Notes: generated from the letters alone by a model not told the origin. A DNA stretch of 47,878 bases from Streptomyces sp. T39 (GCF_008042045.1 NZ_RDBP01000044.1:125976-173853), one strand, 5' to 3'; shown: positions 7,645-16,085, counted from the first letter of the stretch. Numbers and translations: made by a program.

Positions 7645-8667
7645 ATGAGCCAGACACCCCGACCTCCCGTGGGCCGCTCCGCCCCGACCAGCGCCGACGT
7701 CGCCCGGCTGGCCGGAGTCTCCCGGGCCACCGTCTCGTACGTCCTCAACAACACCGCCGCCGTGCGCATCAGCGAACCGACCCGGCTGCGGGTCCGCGCG
7801 GCCGCCGAGGAGCTGGGCTACGTCCCCCACGCGGCCGCCCGCAGCCTGCGGGCCGGACACACCAGGACCGTGGTCATGCCCTCCGCACGGCTCCCTGCCG
7901 GCCCGCTGCCCGTGCGCTTCTATGACGAATTCCAGGGCGAGTTGAGACGCCTGGAGTACACGGTCGTCGAGTACGGCGGCCTCGGCCTCGACGGTGACGA
8001 GGCCGCCCGCGCCTGGGCCGAACTGCGCCCGGTCGCCGTCGTCTGCCCCGGCGGCACCCAGCCGACCGCGCATGGCGTGAGTCTGCTCCGGCGCTCCGGA
8101 GCGCGCGCCGTCGTCACCCTCGGACCGCACCCGACCCAGGGCGCGCACTTCCTGGCCCTGGACGAACGCCGGATCGGAGCGGCGGCCGTCGGCCACCTGA
8201 TCCACCGCGGCAGGCGGGCCATCGGCGTGGTCGTCCCCCACGAACCGGGCCCGGCGCACTGTGCGCATCTGCGCCTGGAGGGTGCCCGCGCGGCGGCGGA
8301 CGGCACCGGGGCGCGGACGGTGGCGCTGCCGATGGCGTACGAGGAGGAGTCGGCCGCCGCCCTCGCGGCCCGCTGGCGCCTGACGGGACTCGACGGCGTC
8401 TTCGCCTTCGACGACGAGTACGCGATGCTGCTGATGCGCGCGCTCCAGGACGAGGGCGTCGACGTGCCCCGCGAGACGGCCGTGATCGGCGCCGGGGACC
8501 TGCTGCTCGGCAGACTGCTGCGCCCGCGGCTGAGCACCGTCCGCGTCGACACCGTCAGCGGACGGCGGCTGGCCGAGATCGTGGACCGCATGGTCCGGGA
8601 GCCGGCCGCCGAGCCGGAGCACCACGACCTCATGGCCGCCCGTGCCGTCCACCGCGAGTCCAGCTGA
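7645..8667 (+). CDS. LacI-family transcriptional regulator
   Basis: This 340-residue regulator has an N-terminal LacI helix-turn-helix (SADVARLAGVSRATVSYVLNN, about residues 14-34) with the hinge helix region PHAAARSLRAG, then a periplasmic-binding-protein-like sensor domain (LDERRIGAAAVGHLIHRGRRAIGVV, GLDGVFAFDDEYAMLLMRAL, ETAVIGAGDLLLGRLLRPRLSTV). It should repress a transport or catabolic operon and release on binding a small molecule. No sugar-transport operon adjoins it, so its target may be elsewhere. Start at the second ATG, 7645; an ATG at 7633 abuts GGAAGG too closely to be used well. Confidence 0.88.
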   Translation: MSQTPRPPVGRSAPTSADVARLAGVSRATVSYVLNNTAAVRISEPTRLRVRAAAEELGYVPHAAARSLRAGHTRTVVMPSARLPAGPLPVRFYDEFQGELRRLEYTVVEYGGLGLDGDEAARAWAELRPVAVVCPGGTQPTAHGVSLLRRSGARAVVTLGPHPTQGAHFLALDERRIGAAAVGHLIHRGRRAIGVVVPHEPGPAHCAHLRLEGARAAADGTGARTVALPMAYEEESAAALAARWRLTGLDGVFAFDDEYAMLLMRALQDEGVDVPRETAVIGAGDLLLGRLLRPRLSTVRVDTVSGRRLAEIVDRMVREPAAEPEHHDLMAARAVHRESS

Positions 8668-8715
8668 CACGCGCTGCCCGGCGGGTGACGACATGCGGCC
8701 GACGGGGCGGGTGTC

Positions 8716-8721
8716 TACCGT
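8716..8721 (+). promoter_or_regulatory. -10 box TACCGT, leaderless-type start
   Basis: TACCGT ends 6 nt before the ATG at 8728 and there is no Shine-Dalgarno sequence. This arrangement places the transcription start at or next to the A of ATG, as in leaderless Streptomyces mRNAs. Confidence 0.5.
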
Positions 8722-8727
8722 CGCCCC

Positions 8728-8997
8728 ATGAGCAACGAACCGGAGCGTTTCGGCATCCTTGTCCTCCCCGAGCACGTCGAAGGCGACGATCCGGTCGCCG
8801 CGGCCGACAGCGCCATCCGCTCGGCCGTGGTCGACGCCACCGGCCGCCAGGGCGCCTCGGGCTACCCCCGCTACGTCGGCGACGGGGTGGAGGCCGACAT
8901 CGACCCGACGACGCGCGCCGTGGAGGCGCTGCTGGTGGACGGCGCGGAGCTGGACTACGGCCTGACGGTCCGCGTCGTGGACGCCGACCGGCTCTGA
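8728..8997 (+). CDS. Small conserved-type hypothetical protein
   Basis: An 89-residue acidic soluble protein beginning MSNEPERFGILVLPEHVEG and containing AADSAIRSAVVDATGRQG and GVEADIDPTTRAVEALLVDGAELDYG. I do not recognise a named family. Codon use is normal for the window and a leaderless-type promoter sits just before the ATG, so it is likely a real gene rather than a random frame. No membrane segment, cysteine or nucleic-acid-binding motif is visible. It stands alone between the LacI regulator and the thiolase. Confidence 0.65.
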   Translation: MSNEPERFGILVLPEHVEGDDPVAAADSAIRSAVVDATGRQGASGYPRYVGDGVEADIDPTTRAVEALLVDGAELDYGLTVRVVDADRL

Positions 8998-9066
8998 CCG
9001 GGCCGGCGGCCCGCCGCCTCCTCCGCGTCCGGGCCGGCCCGCGGCCCGGGGACGCCCGGTGGGCCG

Positions 9067-9095
9067 TTGACAACCCGCCGCACCGGCCCCACACT
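9067..9095 (+). promoter_or_regulatory. Candidate vegetative promoter of the thiolase gene
   Basis: TTGACA at 9067-9072 and CACACT at 9090-9095 are separated by 17 bp, a good match to the housekeeping consensus except for C in place of T at the first -10 position. The transcript would carry a leader of about 60 nt containing the inverted repeat at 9113-9143. Confidence 0.5.
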
Positions 9096-9112
9096 CTGGC
9101 GACTCGATTTGT

Positions 9113-9143
9113 GGACCATCGTTCACCAGGCGAACAACGGTCC
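9113..9143. promoter_or_regulatory. Imperfect inverted repeat between promoter and thiolase start
   Basis: The arms GGACCATCGTTC (9113-9124) and GAACAACGGTCC (9132-9143) match at 10 of 12 positions around a 7-bp spacer. Its place just downstream of the likely -10 box fits a repressor operator, for example of a TetR-family acyl-CoA-responsive regulator; no such regulator gene adjoins. A hairpin in the mRNA leader is the alternative. Confidence 0.4.
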
Positions 9144-9164
9144 CGGCCGCCGGGAGAGATTTCG

Positions 9165-10349
9165 ATGAGCATCCGCGACGTCTACATCGTCGACGCCGTC
9201 CGTACACCCATCGGCAGGTTCGGGGGCGCGCTCTCCTCCGTCCGTCCCGACGACCTCGCGGCCCACGTCGTCCGGGCACTCGTCGACCGCACACCGGAAC
9301 TCGACCCGGCCCGGATCGACGACGTCATCTTCGGCGACGCCAACGGGGCGGGCGAGGACAACCGCGACGTCGCCCGGATGGCCGTACTCCTCGCCGGCCT
9401 GCCGGTCGGCGTCCCCGGTGTGACGGTCAACCGGCTCTGCGGCTCCGGCCTGGAGGCGGTCGTCCAGGCCGCCCGCGCCATCGCGCTCGGCGACGCCTCC
9501 GTGGCCGTGGCCGGCGGCGTCGAGTCCATGTCCCGGGCCCCGTGGGTGATGCAGAAGCCCGAACGTGCCTTCCCCGCGGGCCACCAGCAGCTCCACTCCA
9601 CGACCCTCGGCTGGCGCATGACCAACCCCCGGATGCCCGCCGAATGGACCGTGCAGCTCGGCGAAGGCGCCGAACTCGTCGCCGACAAGCACGGCATCGG
9701 CCGCGAGGCGCAGGACGCCTTCGCCCTCGCCAGCCACCGCAAGGCGGCCGACGCCTGGGCCGCAGGGCTCTACGACGGCGAGGTCGTCCCGCTGCCCGGC
9801 GTGGACCTCGCACGGGACGAATGCATCCGCGACTCCACGTCGATGGAGGCCCTCGCCAAGCTGAAGCCCTCGTTCCGCCCGCAGGGCACCGTGACGGCGG
9901 GCAACGCCTCCCCGCTCAACGACGGCGCCGCCGCCCTGCTCCTCGTGGACGAGGAGGGGCTGCGCGCCACCGGCCGCGAACCGCTCGCCCGCGTCCGGGC
10001 CTCGGCCGTCACCGGCATCGAGCCGCAGCTCTTCGGGCTCGGTCCGGTGGAGGCGGTGACGAAGGCGCTGGCCAAGGCGGGGCGGTCGTTCGCCGACCTC
10101 ACCACGTTCGAGCTCAACGAGGCCTTCGCGGCGCAGTCGCTCGGCTGCCTCGCCGAGTGGCCCGAACTCGACCCGGCCGTCGTCAACCCGCGCGGCGGGG
10201 CCATCGCCATCGGCCACCCGCTCGGCGCGTCGGGTGCCCGGCTGGCCGGCAGCGTCGCCCACCAGCTCGCCGCCGCAGGCTCCGGCACGGGCCTCGCGGC
10301 CCTCTGCATCGGCGTCGGCCAGGGCCTCGCCCTCGTCCTCGAACGCTGA
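9165..10349 (+). CDS. Acetyl-CoA C-acyltransferase (thiolase), PcaF/PaaJ-like
   Basis: This 394-residue thiolase cleaves a 3-oxoacyl-CoA with CoA. Visible landmarks are AVRTPIGRFGG at the N-terminus, the nucleophile Cys92 in NRLCGSGLEAV, GGVESMSRAPW, NEAFAAQ, the catalytic His loop GHPLGASGARL and the second Cys in ALCIGVGQG. The segment LGWRMTNPRMP resembles 3-oxoadipyl-CoA thiolases (PcaF/PaaJ), but no pca or paa genes lie nearby, so general beta-oxidation is as likely. GGGAGAG lies 5-10 nt before the ATG. Expressed alone from its own promoter, it ends at a strong bidirectional terminator. Confidence 0.92.
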   Translation: MSIRDVYIVDAVRTPIGRFGGALSSVRPDDLAAHVVRALVDRTPELDPARIDDVIFGDANGAGEDNRDVARMAVLLAGLPVGVPGVTVNRLCGSGLEAVVQAARAIALGDASVAVAGGVESMSRAPWVMQKPERAFPAGHQQLHSTTLGWRMTNPRMPAEWTVQLGEGAELVADKHGIGREAQDAFALASHRKAADAWAAGLYDGEVVPLPGVDLARDECIRDSTSMEALAKLKPSFRPQGTVTAGNASPLNDGAAALLLVDEEGLRATGREPLARVRASAVTGIEPQLFGLGPVEAVTKALAKAGRSFADLTTFELNEAFAAQSLGCLAEWPELDPAVVNPRGGAIAIGHPLGASGARLAGSVAHQLAAAGSGTGLAALCIGVGQGLALVLER

Positions 10350-10427
10350 CGCCCCGACGCTCCGGTCACGGGGCCCCGCACGCGGGTGACCCCGTTTCGC
10401 CCGCCGCCCCCCGGGCGCGCACACGGC

Positions 10428-10463
10428 GGCGGCCGGAGCACCGGTGTCGGTGCTCCGGCCGCC
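10428..10463. terminator. Strong bidirectional terminator hairpin
   Basis: A perfect 16-bp stem (10428-10443 with 10448-10463) closes a GTGT loop. It sits between the convergent thiolase and thioredoxin genes and can serve both, without a U-tract, as is usual in Streptomyces. Confidence 0.85.
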
Positions 10464-10490
10464 ACAGGCCGTTCAGGTCGGGACGCGGCC

Positions 10491-10907
10491 TCAGGCCGTG
10501 GCTTCGCCGCCCGCCTGCTGCCCGCCCGGCGCGCCCTCCGCGCCGTTCTTCTGCGCCGTCTCGATCGAGCGGCGCACCTCGTCCATGTCCAGCGCGCGGG
10601 CCTGGCCGATCACGTCCTCCAGCGCCGCCTCCGGCAGCGCCCCCGGCTGGGCGAACACGGCCACGTTGTCGCGGACGATCATCAGCGTCGGAATGGAACG
10701 GATCTCGAAGGCGGCCGCCAGTTCCTGCTGCGCCTCGGTGTCCACCTTGGCGAAGACGAGGTCCTGGTGCCGCTCGGACGCGCCCTCGAAGACAGGCGCG
10801 AACTGCCGGCAGGGGCCACACCAGGACGCCCAGAAGTCGATCAGGATGAAGTCGTTGTCCGTCACGACCTGATCGAAGTTTTCCTTGGTGAGCTCTAGCG
10901 TGCTCAT
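10491..10907 (-). CDS. trxA: Thioredoxin
   Basis: A 138-residue thioredoxin: LIDFWASWCGPC places the redox pair at Cys30 and Cys33, followed by VDTEAQQELAAAFEIRSIPTLMI with the conserved cis-Pro. It reduces protein disulfides in the cytoplasm, taking electrons from thioredoxin reductase. The C-terminus carries about 25 extra residues (AQKNGAEGAPGGQQAGGEATA-type, low complexity) beyond the usual fold. AGAGG lies about 10 nt before the ATG. It is divergent from a flavin oxidoreductase of the disulfide-reductase superfamily and is probably one of several thioredoxins in the genome. Confidence 0.93.
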   Translation of the reverse strand: MSTLELTKENFDQVVTDNDFILIDFWASWCGPCRQFAPVFEGASERHQDLVFAKVDTEAQQELAAAFEIRSIPTLMIVRDNVAVFAQPGALPEAALEDVIGQARALDMDEVRRSIETAQKNGAEGAPGGQQAGGEATA

Positions 10908-11026
10908 GGCCTGTCTACCTCTCGCTGACGTCCGGTGGAGTCGCCCCGCACAACGGTGCCCGGGACGCTGCTATTCCTGCCCCTGCCCATGTGGCCATGA
11001 CGCACACCCCGCATCAGACTGACCCT

Positions 11027-12460
11027 ATGACCCAAGCTGTGGAATACGACGTCGTGGTGCTCGGAGCCGGCCCCGTGGGGGAGAACGTGGCCGATCGGAC
11101 CAGGGCCGCGGGCCTGAGCACCGCCGTGGTGGAGAGCGAACTGATCGGCGGCGAATGCTCGTACTGGGCCTGCGTCCCGAGCAAGGCGCTGCTGCGCCCG
11201 GCGCTCGCCCGCGCCGACGCCCGCCGGGTGCCCGGACTCTCCGGCTCCGTGCAGGGACCGCTGGACGCCAAGGCCGTGCTCGCCCGCCGCGACGAACGCG
11301 TAGGCGACTGGAACGACGCGGGCCAGGCCGAATGGCTGGAGTCGATCGGCGTACGGCTCTACCGCGGTCACGGCAGGCTCCACGGCCCGCGGAGCGTCGT
11401 CGTGGACGGGGCGGAGAAGGAGCACCATCTGCTCACGGCCCGCCACGCCGTCGTCGTCGCCACCGGCAGCCGCGCCGTCCTCCCCGACCTGCCCGGCCTC
11501 GCCGGAGCCAGGCCGTGGACGAGCCGCGAGGCCACCAGCGCCCGCGAAGTCCCCGGCCGCCTGGTCGTCGTCGGCGGCGGCGTCGTCGGCGTCGAGATGG
11601 CCACCGCCTGGCAGGCGCTCGGCTCCCGGGTCACCCTCCTCGTCCGCGACGGCGGCGTACTGCCCCGCATGGAATCCTTCGTCGGCGAGCACGTGGTCGA
11701 GGCCCTGCGGGAGGCGGGCGCCGACGTCCGCCTGAACACCTCGGTCGCCGCCGTGGACCGCCCCGGCGGCTCCACCGGTCCCGTCACCGTGGTGCTCGGC
11801 GACGGCAGCAGCGTGGAGGCGGACGAGGTGCTCTTCGCCACCGGCCGCGCCCCGCGGACCACCGGTATCGGACTGGAGTCGGTGGATCTCACGGACGGCT
11901 CCTGGCTGACCGTCGACGACAGCTGCCGCGTCGAGGGAACGGACTGGCTGTACGCGGTGGGCGACGTCAACCACCGCGCCCTCCTGACCCACCAGGGCAA
12001 GTACCAGGCCCGGATCGCCGGCGCCGCGATCGCGGCACGGGCCCGGAAGGTGCCCCTGCTGGAGACCGACCGCTGGGGCGCGCACAGCGCCACGGCCGAC
12101 CACGCGGCCGTCCCGCAGGTGGTCTTCTCCGACCCCGAGGCCGCCGCCGTCGGACTCTCCCTCGCCGAGGCGGAGCGGGCGGGCCACCGGGTGCGCGCCG
12201 TCGACCACGACCTCGGATCGGTCGCCGGCGCCGGGCTCTACGCGGAGGGCTACCGCGGCCACGCACGCATGGTCGTCGACCTGGACCGCGAGATCGTGCT
12301 CGGCGTGACGTTCGTCGGCCCCGGCGTCGGCGAGCTGCTGCACTCGGCGACGATCGCCGTCGCGGGCGAGGTGCCGATCGAGCGGCTCTGGCACGCCGTT
12401 CCCGCGTTCCCGACCATCAGCGAGGTGTGGCTGCGGCTGCTGGAGGCGTACCGCGGCTGA
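11027..12460 (+). CDS. FAD/NAD(P)-dependent oxidoreductase of the class I disulfide reductase family
   Basis: The 477-residue flavoprotein has an N-terminal FAD-binding motif (VVLGAGPVGENVA), the redox disulfide Cys44-X4-Cys49 (GGECSYWACVPSK), a second dinucleotide motif (VVVGGGVVGVEMA), the FAD-contacting YAVGDVNHRALLTHQGKYQA and a C-terminal dimerisation domain. This resembles mercuric or dihydrolipoamide reductases. Oddly, the C-terminal active-site His of the canonical HPTxSE motif is Phe here (AFPTISEVWLRL), so the usual acid/base is missing and the electron acceptor is uncertain. The ATG at 11027 (MTQAVEYD) was preferred because the 12 residues before it show no conservation features. 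Confidence 0.85.
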   Translation: MTQAVEYDVVVLGAGPVGENVADRTRAAGLSTAVVESELIGGECSYWACVPSKALLRPALARADARRVPGLSGSVQGPLDAKAVLARRDERVGDWNDAGQAEWLESIGVRLYRGHGRLHGPRSVVVDGAEKEHHLLTARHAVVVATGSRAVLPDLPGLAGARPWTSREATSAREVPGRLVVVGGGVVGVEMATAWQALGSRVTLLVRDGGVLPRMESFVGEHVVEALREAGADVRLNTSVAAVDRPGGSTGPVTVVLGDGSSVEADEVLFATGRAPRTTGIGLESVDLTDGSWLTVDDSCRVEGTDWLYAVGDVNHRALLTHQGKYQARIAGAAIAARARKVPLLETDRWGAHSATADHAAVPQVVFSDPEAAAVGLSLAEAERAGHRVRAVDHDLGSVAGAGLYAEGYRGHARMVVDLDREIVLGVTFVGPGVGELLHSATIAVAGEVPIERLWHAVPAFPTISEVWLRLLEAYRG

Positions 12461-12503
12461 CCCCGGCCGCCGGAAGCCGATCACGCTCCGGCATGCTGAC
12501 CGG

Positions 12504-13460
12504 GTGGACGTGCTCTCCGGCTTCCTGCCCATCTGGGCGATCACCGCGGCCGGCTGGGCGGCCGGGCGCCTCGATGTGCTCGGCGGGCAGGCGCAGTTCG
12601 TGCTGGCGCGCTTCGCCTTCGCGTTCGCCATGCCGGCCCTGCTGTTCCTGACGCTCTCGCGGGCGGGGCTCTCCCGGCTGGCCACCCCGGGGGTCGCGGT
12701 GTTCGCCCTCAGCCTGCTGCTGATGTTCGCCGCCGGACTGCTGCTGGGCCGCCGGGTGTTCCGCAGACGCCCGGCGGACCGCGCCATCGGCGCGATGGCC
12801 GGCTCCTACGTCAACTCGGCCAACCTCGGCATCCCCGTCGCCGTCCAGCTGCTCGGCGACGCCTCCTTCGTCATCGCGGCCGCGCTGTTCCAGACGCTGT
12901 TCGTGACACCCGTGATCATCGCCCTGATCGAGCTCGACACGGGCGGCGAACGCCGCCGCCCGCTGCGGCTGCTGCTCCTGCCGCTGCGCAACCCGGTCAT
13001 CGCCGCCTCCGCGGCCGGCACCGCCGTCGCCGCGCTCGGCCTGCGCCTGCCCCCGGAGGCGACCGCGCCCGTCGAGATGCTCGGCGGCGCGGCCGTCCCC
13101 GCCGCCCTCTTCGCCCTCGGCCTGTCGCTCAACGGCCGTACGGACAAGGCCCGGGCGCCGGACAGCGGCGAACCGGCGCAGCCGGCGGCCGGGGCCCGGC
13201 GGGCCGAACGGTACGTCCTCGTCCTCATGAAGACGGTCGTCCACCCGCTGCTCGCCTACGTCCTCGCCCGCTGGGTGTTCCGTCTCGACGGCCACGAACT
13301 CTTCGCCGTCGTCCTCTGCGCCGGACTGCCGACCGCCCAGAACGCGTTCGTCTACGCCGCCGAGTACCGTCTCGACACCGGCCTGGTCAGGGACGCCGTC
13401 CTGCTGTCCACCGTGCTGTCGACGGCCTCGCTCTCGGCGATCGCCTGGCTGCTCGCCTGA
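12504..13460 (+). CDS. AEC-family (auxin efflux carrier-like) transporter
   Basis: This 318-residue membrane protein has about nine or ten hydrophobic segments in two halves, with a charged linker near residues 212-232. SYVNSANLGIPVAVQLLGD and LCAGLPTAQNAFVYAAEY are the two AEC-family half-motifs with the broken helices of the transport site. The substrate is unknown; relatives move malate, malonate or auxin-like acids. It starts at a GTG 43 bp after the oxidoreductase with a CATGCT box 6 nt upstream and no RBS, so it may be leaderless or co-transcribed. A strong terminator follows. Confidence 0.85.
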   Translation: MDVLSGFLPIWAITAAGWAAGRLDVLGGQAQFVLARFAFAFAMPALLFLTLSRAGLSRLATPGVAVFALSLLLMFAAGLLLGRRVFRRRPADRAIGAMAGSYVNSANLGIPVAVQLLGDASFVIAAALFQTLFVTPVIIALIELDTGGERRRPLRLLLLPLRNPVIAASAAGTAVAALGLRLPPEATAPVEMLGGAAVPAALFALGLSLNGRTDKARAPDSGEPAQPAAGARRAERYVLVLMKTVVHPLLAYVLARWVFRLDGHELFAVVLCAGLPTAQNAFVYAAEYRLDTGLVRDAVLLSTVLSTASLSAIAWLLA

Positions 13461-13576
13461 CCCGCCGGGCGCCGGCACCCCGGGGCCGGGAAGGCGCCGG
13501 CACGTCCTGAAAGCCCCTCACCCGCCCCGCACCGGGGGCCCGTCGTCCGCTCCCGGCGACGCCGGGGCGGCGGGGT

Positions 13577-13608
13577 CCGGTGCCACGGGCGTGCGCCCGT
13601 GGCACCGG
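13577..13608. terminator. Bidirectional terminator hairpin
   Basis: A perfect 15-bp stem (13577-13591 with 13594-13608) around a TG turn, lying between the convergent AEC transporter and TPR genes. Confidence 0.8.
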
Positions 13609-13620
13609 AAGCGTGCGGGG

Positions 13621-13968
13621 TCACACCCCGGGAACGTCGCCCGACATCGCGGCGGCCAGCCGCAGATGCGGCGCGGCCTCCTCGGCCCGGCCCTGACGCT
13701 CCAGCGTGCGGCCCAGCATCAGACGCGCGTAGTGCTCGACCGGGTCACGCTCCAGCACGGCCCGCAGCTCGGTCTCGGCCTTGCCGAGGCGGGCGGAGTG
13801 GTAGTAGGCGCGCGCCAGCAGCAGCCGCGGCGCCACCTGCTCCGGCGCCTCCTCGACCAGACCGCTCAGGATCCTGGCCGCCGTCATGTACTCCTTGGAA
13901 TCGAAGAACATCTGCGCCCGGTCCCACCGCTCGGCGGGCGTCCCGAACTCGAAGTAGCTCTCGCTCAC
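13621..13968 (-). CDS. Tetratricopeptide repeat protein
   Basis: A 115-residue all-helical protein of about two and a half TPR units: WDRAQMFFDSKEYMTAARIL, APRLLLARAYYHSARLGKAETELRAVLE and VEHYARLMLGRTLERQGRAEEAAPHLRLA show the Ala/Gly/Leu spacing of TPR helices. It is probably a small scaffold. The GTG at 13968 has GAAGG 7 nt upstream; longer readings to 14103 would cross the pirin promoter. It is divergent from the pirin gene, with about 127 bp between the starts. Confidence 0.8.
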   Translation of the reverse strand: MSESYFEFGTPAERWDRAQMFFDSKEYMTAARILSGLVEEAPEQVAPRLLLARAYYHSARLGKAETELRAVLERDPVEHYARLMLGRTLERQGRAEEAAPHLRLAAAMSGDVPGV

Positions 13969-14082
13969 CTGCGTACCTTCCTGGTGACGGGGTCGGACGA
14001 CCTCGTGAACGCCATGCCGGAGCCGCACATTCCCGCACCGCGAAACGGCACCCCGGGGGCCCCGGGCGGGCGCCCCGGCAAT

Positions 14083-14088
14083 TAGGTT
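14083..14088 (+). promoter_or_regulatory. -10 box TAGGTT, leaderless-type start
   Basis: TAGGTT ends 7 nt before the pirin ATG at 14096 and no Shine-Dalgarno sequence is present, so the mRNA is likely leaderless. Confidence 0.55.
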
Positions 14089-14095
14089 GTGCGCC

Positions 14096-15061
14096 ATGAG
14101 CAATCTCGATCGTCAGCCCGCCCCGTCCGTCTGCGGCGGTCGCGGGTTCGTCGTCGCCGAGCCCGTCCGCGAACTCCTCAGCCCCCGCCGTGTCCAGCTC
14201 GGGGAGTCCACCGAGGTCCGCCGGCTGCTGCCCAACCTCGGCAGGCGCATGGTCGGCGCCTGGGCCTTCGTCGACCACTACGGTCCCGACGACATCGCCG
14301 ACGAGCCCGGCATGCAGGTCCCGCCCCACCCGCACATGGGCCTCCAGACGGTCAGCTGGCTCCACGACGGCGAGGTGCTGCACCGGGACAGCACCGGATC
14401 GCTCGCCACGATCCGGCCTCGCGAACTGGGACTCATGACCTCCGGCCGGGCGATCAGCCACTCCGAGGAGAGCCCGAAGCAGCACGCCCGCCTCCTGCAC
14501 GGCGCCCAGCTGTGGGTCGCCCTGCCCGGTGCGCACCGCCACGTCGAACCGCACTTCGAGCACCACACCGACCTGCCCCGGGTCACCGCCCCCGGCCTCA
14601 CGGCCACGGTCGTCCTGGGCACCCTCGACGGCGCCCGGTCCCCCGGCACGGCCTACACCCCGATCGTCGGCGCCGACCTCGCCCTGACGGCGGGCACGCG
14701 GACCCGCCTGCCCCTGGACCCCGACTTCGAGTACGCGGTCCTCGCCATGTCCGGCGAGGCCGACGTCGACGGCGTCCCGGTCCTCCCCGGCTCCATGCTC
14801 TACCTGGGCTGCGGCCGCACCGAACTCCCCCTGCGGGCAACCTCCGACGCGGGCCTGATGCTCCTCGGCGGGGAGCCGTTCGAGGAGGAGATCGTGATGT
14901 GGTGGAACTTCATCGGCCGCAGCCACGAAGAGGTCGAACAGGCCCGCAAGGACTGGACGGACAGCTCCCGCTTCGGCGAGGTCCGCGGTTACGACGGCGA
15001 CCGGCTGTCCGCCCCCGACCTCCCGCCGGTGGCACTGAAGCCGCGCGGAAGAGTGCGCTGA
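14096..15061 (+). CDS. Pirin family protein
   Basis: A 321-residue bicupin. The pirin metal site is visible in PPHPHMGLQTVSWLHDGEVLHRD (His residues of the first cupin), with SGRAISHSEES and LHGAQLWVALP following, and a C-terminal pirin half (ALTAGTRTRLPLDPDFEYAVL, LGGEPFEEEIVMWWNFIGRS). Pirins bind Fe and include quercetinase-like dioxygenases and redox regulators; the activity here is unknown. It stands alone between a divergent TPR gene and a separately promoted DinB-like gene. Confidence 0.92.
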   Translation: MSNLDRQPAPSVCGGRGFVVAEPVRELLSPRRVQLGESTEVRRLLPNLGRRMVGAWAFVDHYGPDDIADEPGMQVPPHPHMGLQTVSWLHDGEVLHRDSTGSLATIRPRELGLMTSGRAISHSEESPKQHARLLHGAQLWVALPGAHRHVEPHFEHHTDLPRVTAPGLTATVVLGTLDGARSPGTAYTPIVGADLALTAGTRTRLPLDPDFEYAVLAMSGEADVDGVPVLPGSMLYLGCGRTELPLRATSDAGLMLLGGEPFEEEIVMWWNFIGRSHEEVEQARKDWTDSSRFGEVRGYDGDRLSAPDLPPVALKPRGRVR

Positions 15062-15089
15062 CCGGGGTCGACGGCGAGCCCGAAGCGGC

Positions 15090-15125
15090 GCCCGGCGGAC
15101 GCCCGGTGGCGGTCGGCCGCCGGGC
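15090..15125 (+). terminator. Possible terminator after the pirin gene
   Basis: A 9-bp perfect stem (15090-15098 with 15117-15125) with an 18-nt loop lies 29 bp after the pirin stop. It is weaker than the other terminators here because of the long loop. Confidence 0.35.
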
Positions 15126-15273
15126 ACGCCGGACATCGCCGGTACCGGGCCGCATGCCGGGTACGCAGAACCGTTCCCGGTGGACGAGCACGCCGGCCCC
15201 GCCCTCGCGCACACCGCGCACCCGTCGCGCGAGCACTGACGCAAAGGCCCGCCGACGGCCTGCGCCGATCCTC

Positions 15274-15279
15274 TACGGT
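15274..15279 (+). promoter_or_regulatory. -10 box TACGGT, leaderless-type start
   Basis: TACGGT ends 6 nt before the ATG at 15286, with no Shine-Dalgarno sequence. Confidence 0.5.
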
Positions 15280-15285
15280 TCCGCC

Positions 15286-15789
15286 ATGACGACTGCGCAG
15301 CCCCGCCCCGACCTTCGTCCGCCCGGCCTGAACGCCGATGAGAAGACCACCCTGCTGACCTTCCTGGACTACCTGCGCGAGTCCGTCCTCGCGAAGGCGG
15401 CCGGTGTGCCGGAGCCGGCGGTCCGCACCGCCGGCGTCCCCTCCGGGACCAGCCTGCTGCGACTGCTCAAGCACCTCACGGCCGTCGAACTCAACTGGTT
15501 CGTCTGGGCCTACGCGGGCGCCGACCGCGAGCCCTGGGACGACGAGGGCGCGGTGTCCGCCGACGACACCGCGTCGGACCTGGCGGACGCCTATCGCGAG
15601 GCGATCGCCCGGGCCGACGAGGTCGTCCGGGCCTGCACCGACCTGGACCGCCCCGGTGTCCGTTCGCTGCGCGAGACCCCGCCGCCGTCGATGCGCTGGG
15701 TGCTGGTGCACATGATCGAGGAGACCGCCCGGCACGCCGGCCACGCGGACATCCTGCGGGAACAGATCGACGGCTCCGTCGGACGATGA
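15286..15789 (+). CDS. DinB family protein (DUF664-type)
   Basis: A 167-residue four-helix protein of the DinB/YfiT superfamily: LLRLLKHLTAVELNWFVWAYAG carries the first metal-ligand His, and WVLVHMIEETARHAGHADILREQIDG holds the HX3H-type pair of the last helix. The family includes mycothiol- and bacillithiol-dependent transferases, and in actinobacteria mycothiol S-transferases; that role is only an inference. No partner gene is apparent, and the leaderless-type promoter implies independent expression. Confidence 0.88.
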   Translation: MTTAQPRPDLRPPGLNADEKTTLLTFLDYLRESVLAKAAGVPEPAVRTAGVPSGTSLLRLLKHLTAVELNWFVWAYAGADREPWDDEGAVSADDTASDLADAYREAIARADEVVRACTDLDRPGVRSLRETPPPSMRWVLVHMIEETARHAGHADILREQIDGSVGR

Positions 15790-16072
15790 CGCGGGTGCGG
15801 TGAATCCGGTGCCACCGCGGACCGTGCCGTCGTGCGGCCCGGCCGGCGGCGGCACGGCCGCGATCCGCCCGCCGCCGCCCGGAGGGCCGGGCCTTGGAGG
15901 CACTGCCCCCGGGGGCCGGCTCACCGCGCCGGCGCACGGCGTGTGCGCAGGGTGGTGTCGCTCCGGACCACCGCTGCCCCCGTGAAGCGACGGCAGGAGG
16001 CGACCCCGGGCGCCGGAGGCAGTGGTCGGGGCGCAGCCCGCCGTGCGGACGCTGCTCGGCCGGGGCGTGTCG

Positions 16073-16078
16073 TAGGCT
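16073..16078 (+). promoter_or_regulatory. -10 box TAGGCT, leaderless-type start
   Basis: TAGGCT ends 7 nt before the ATG at 16086, with no Shine-Dalgarno sequence. Confidence 0.55.
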
Positions 16079-16085
16079 CGCGATC

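Noticed and set aside
15062..15285. A short frame (VDEHAGPALAHTAHPSREH) before the DinB-like gene as a leader peptide
   Set aside because: It has no RBS or promoter, and the downstream gene has its own leaderless-type -10 box.
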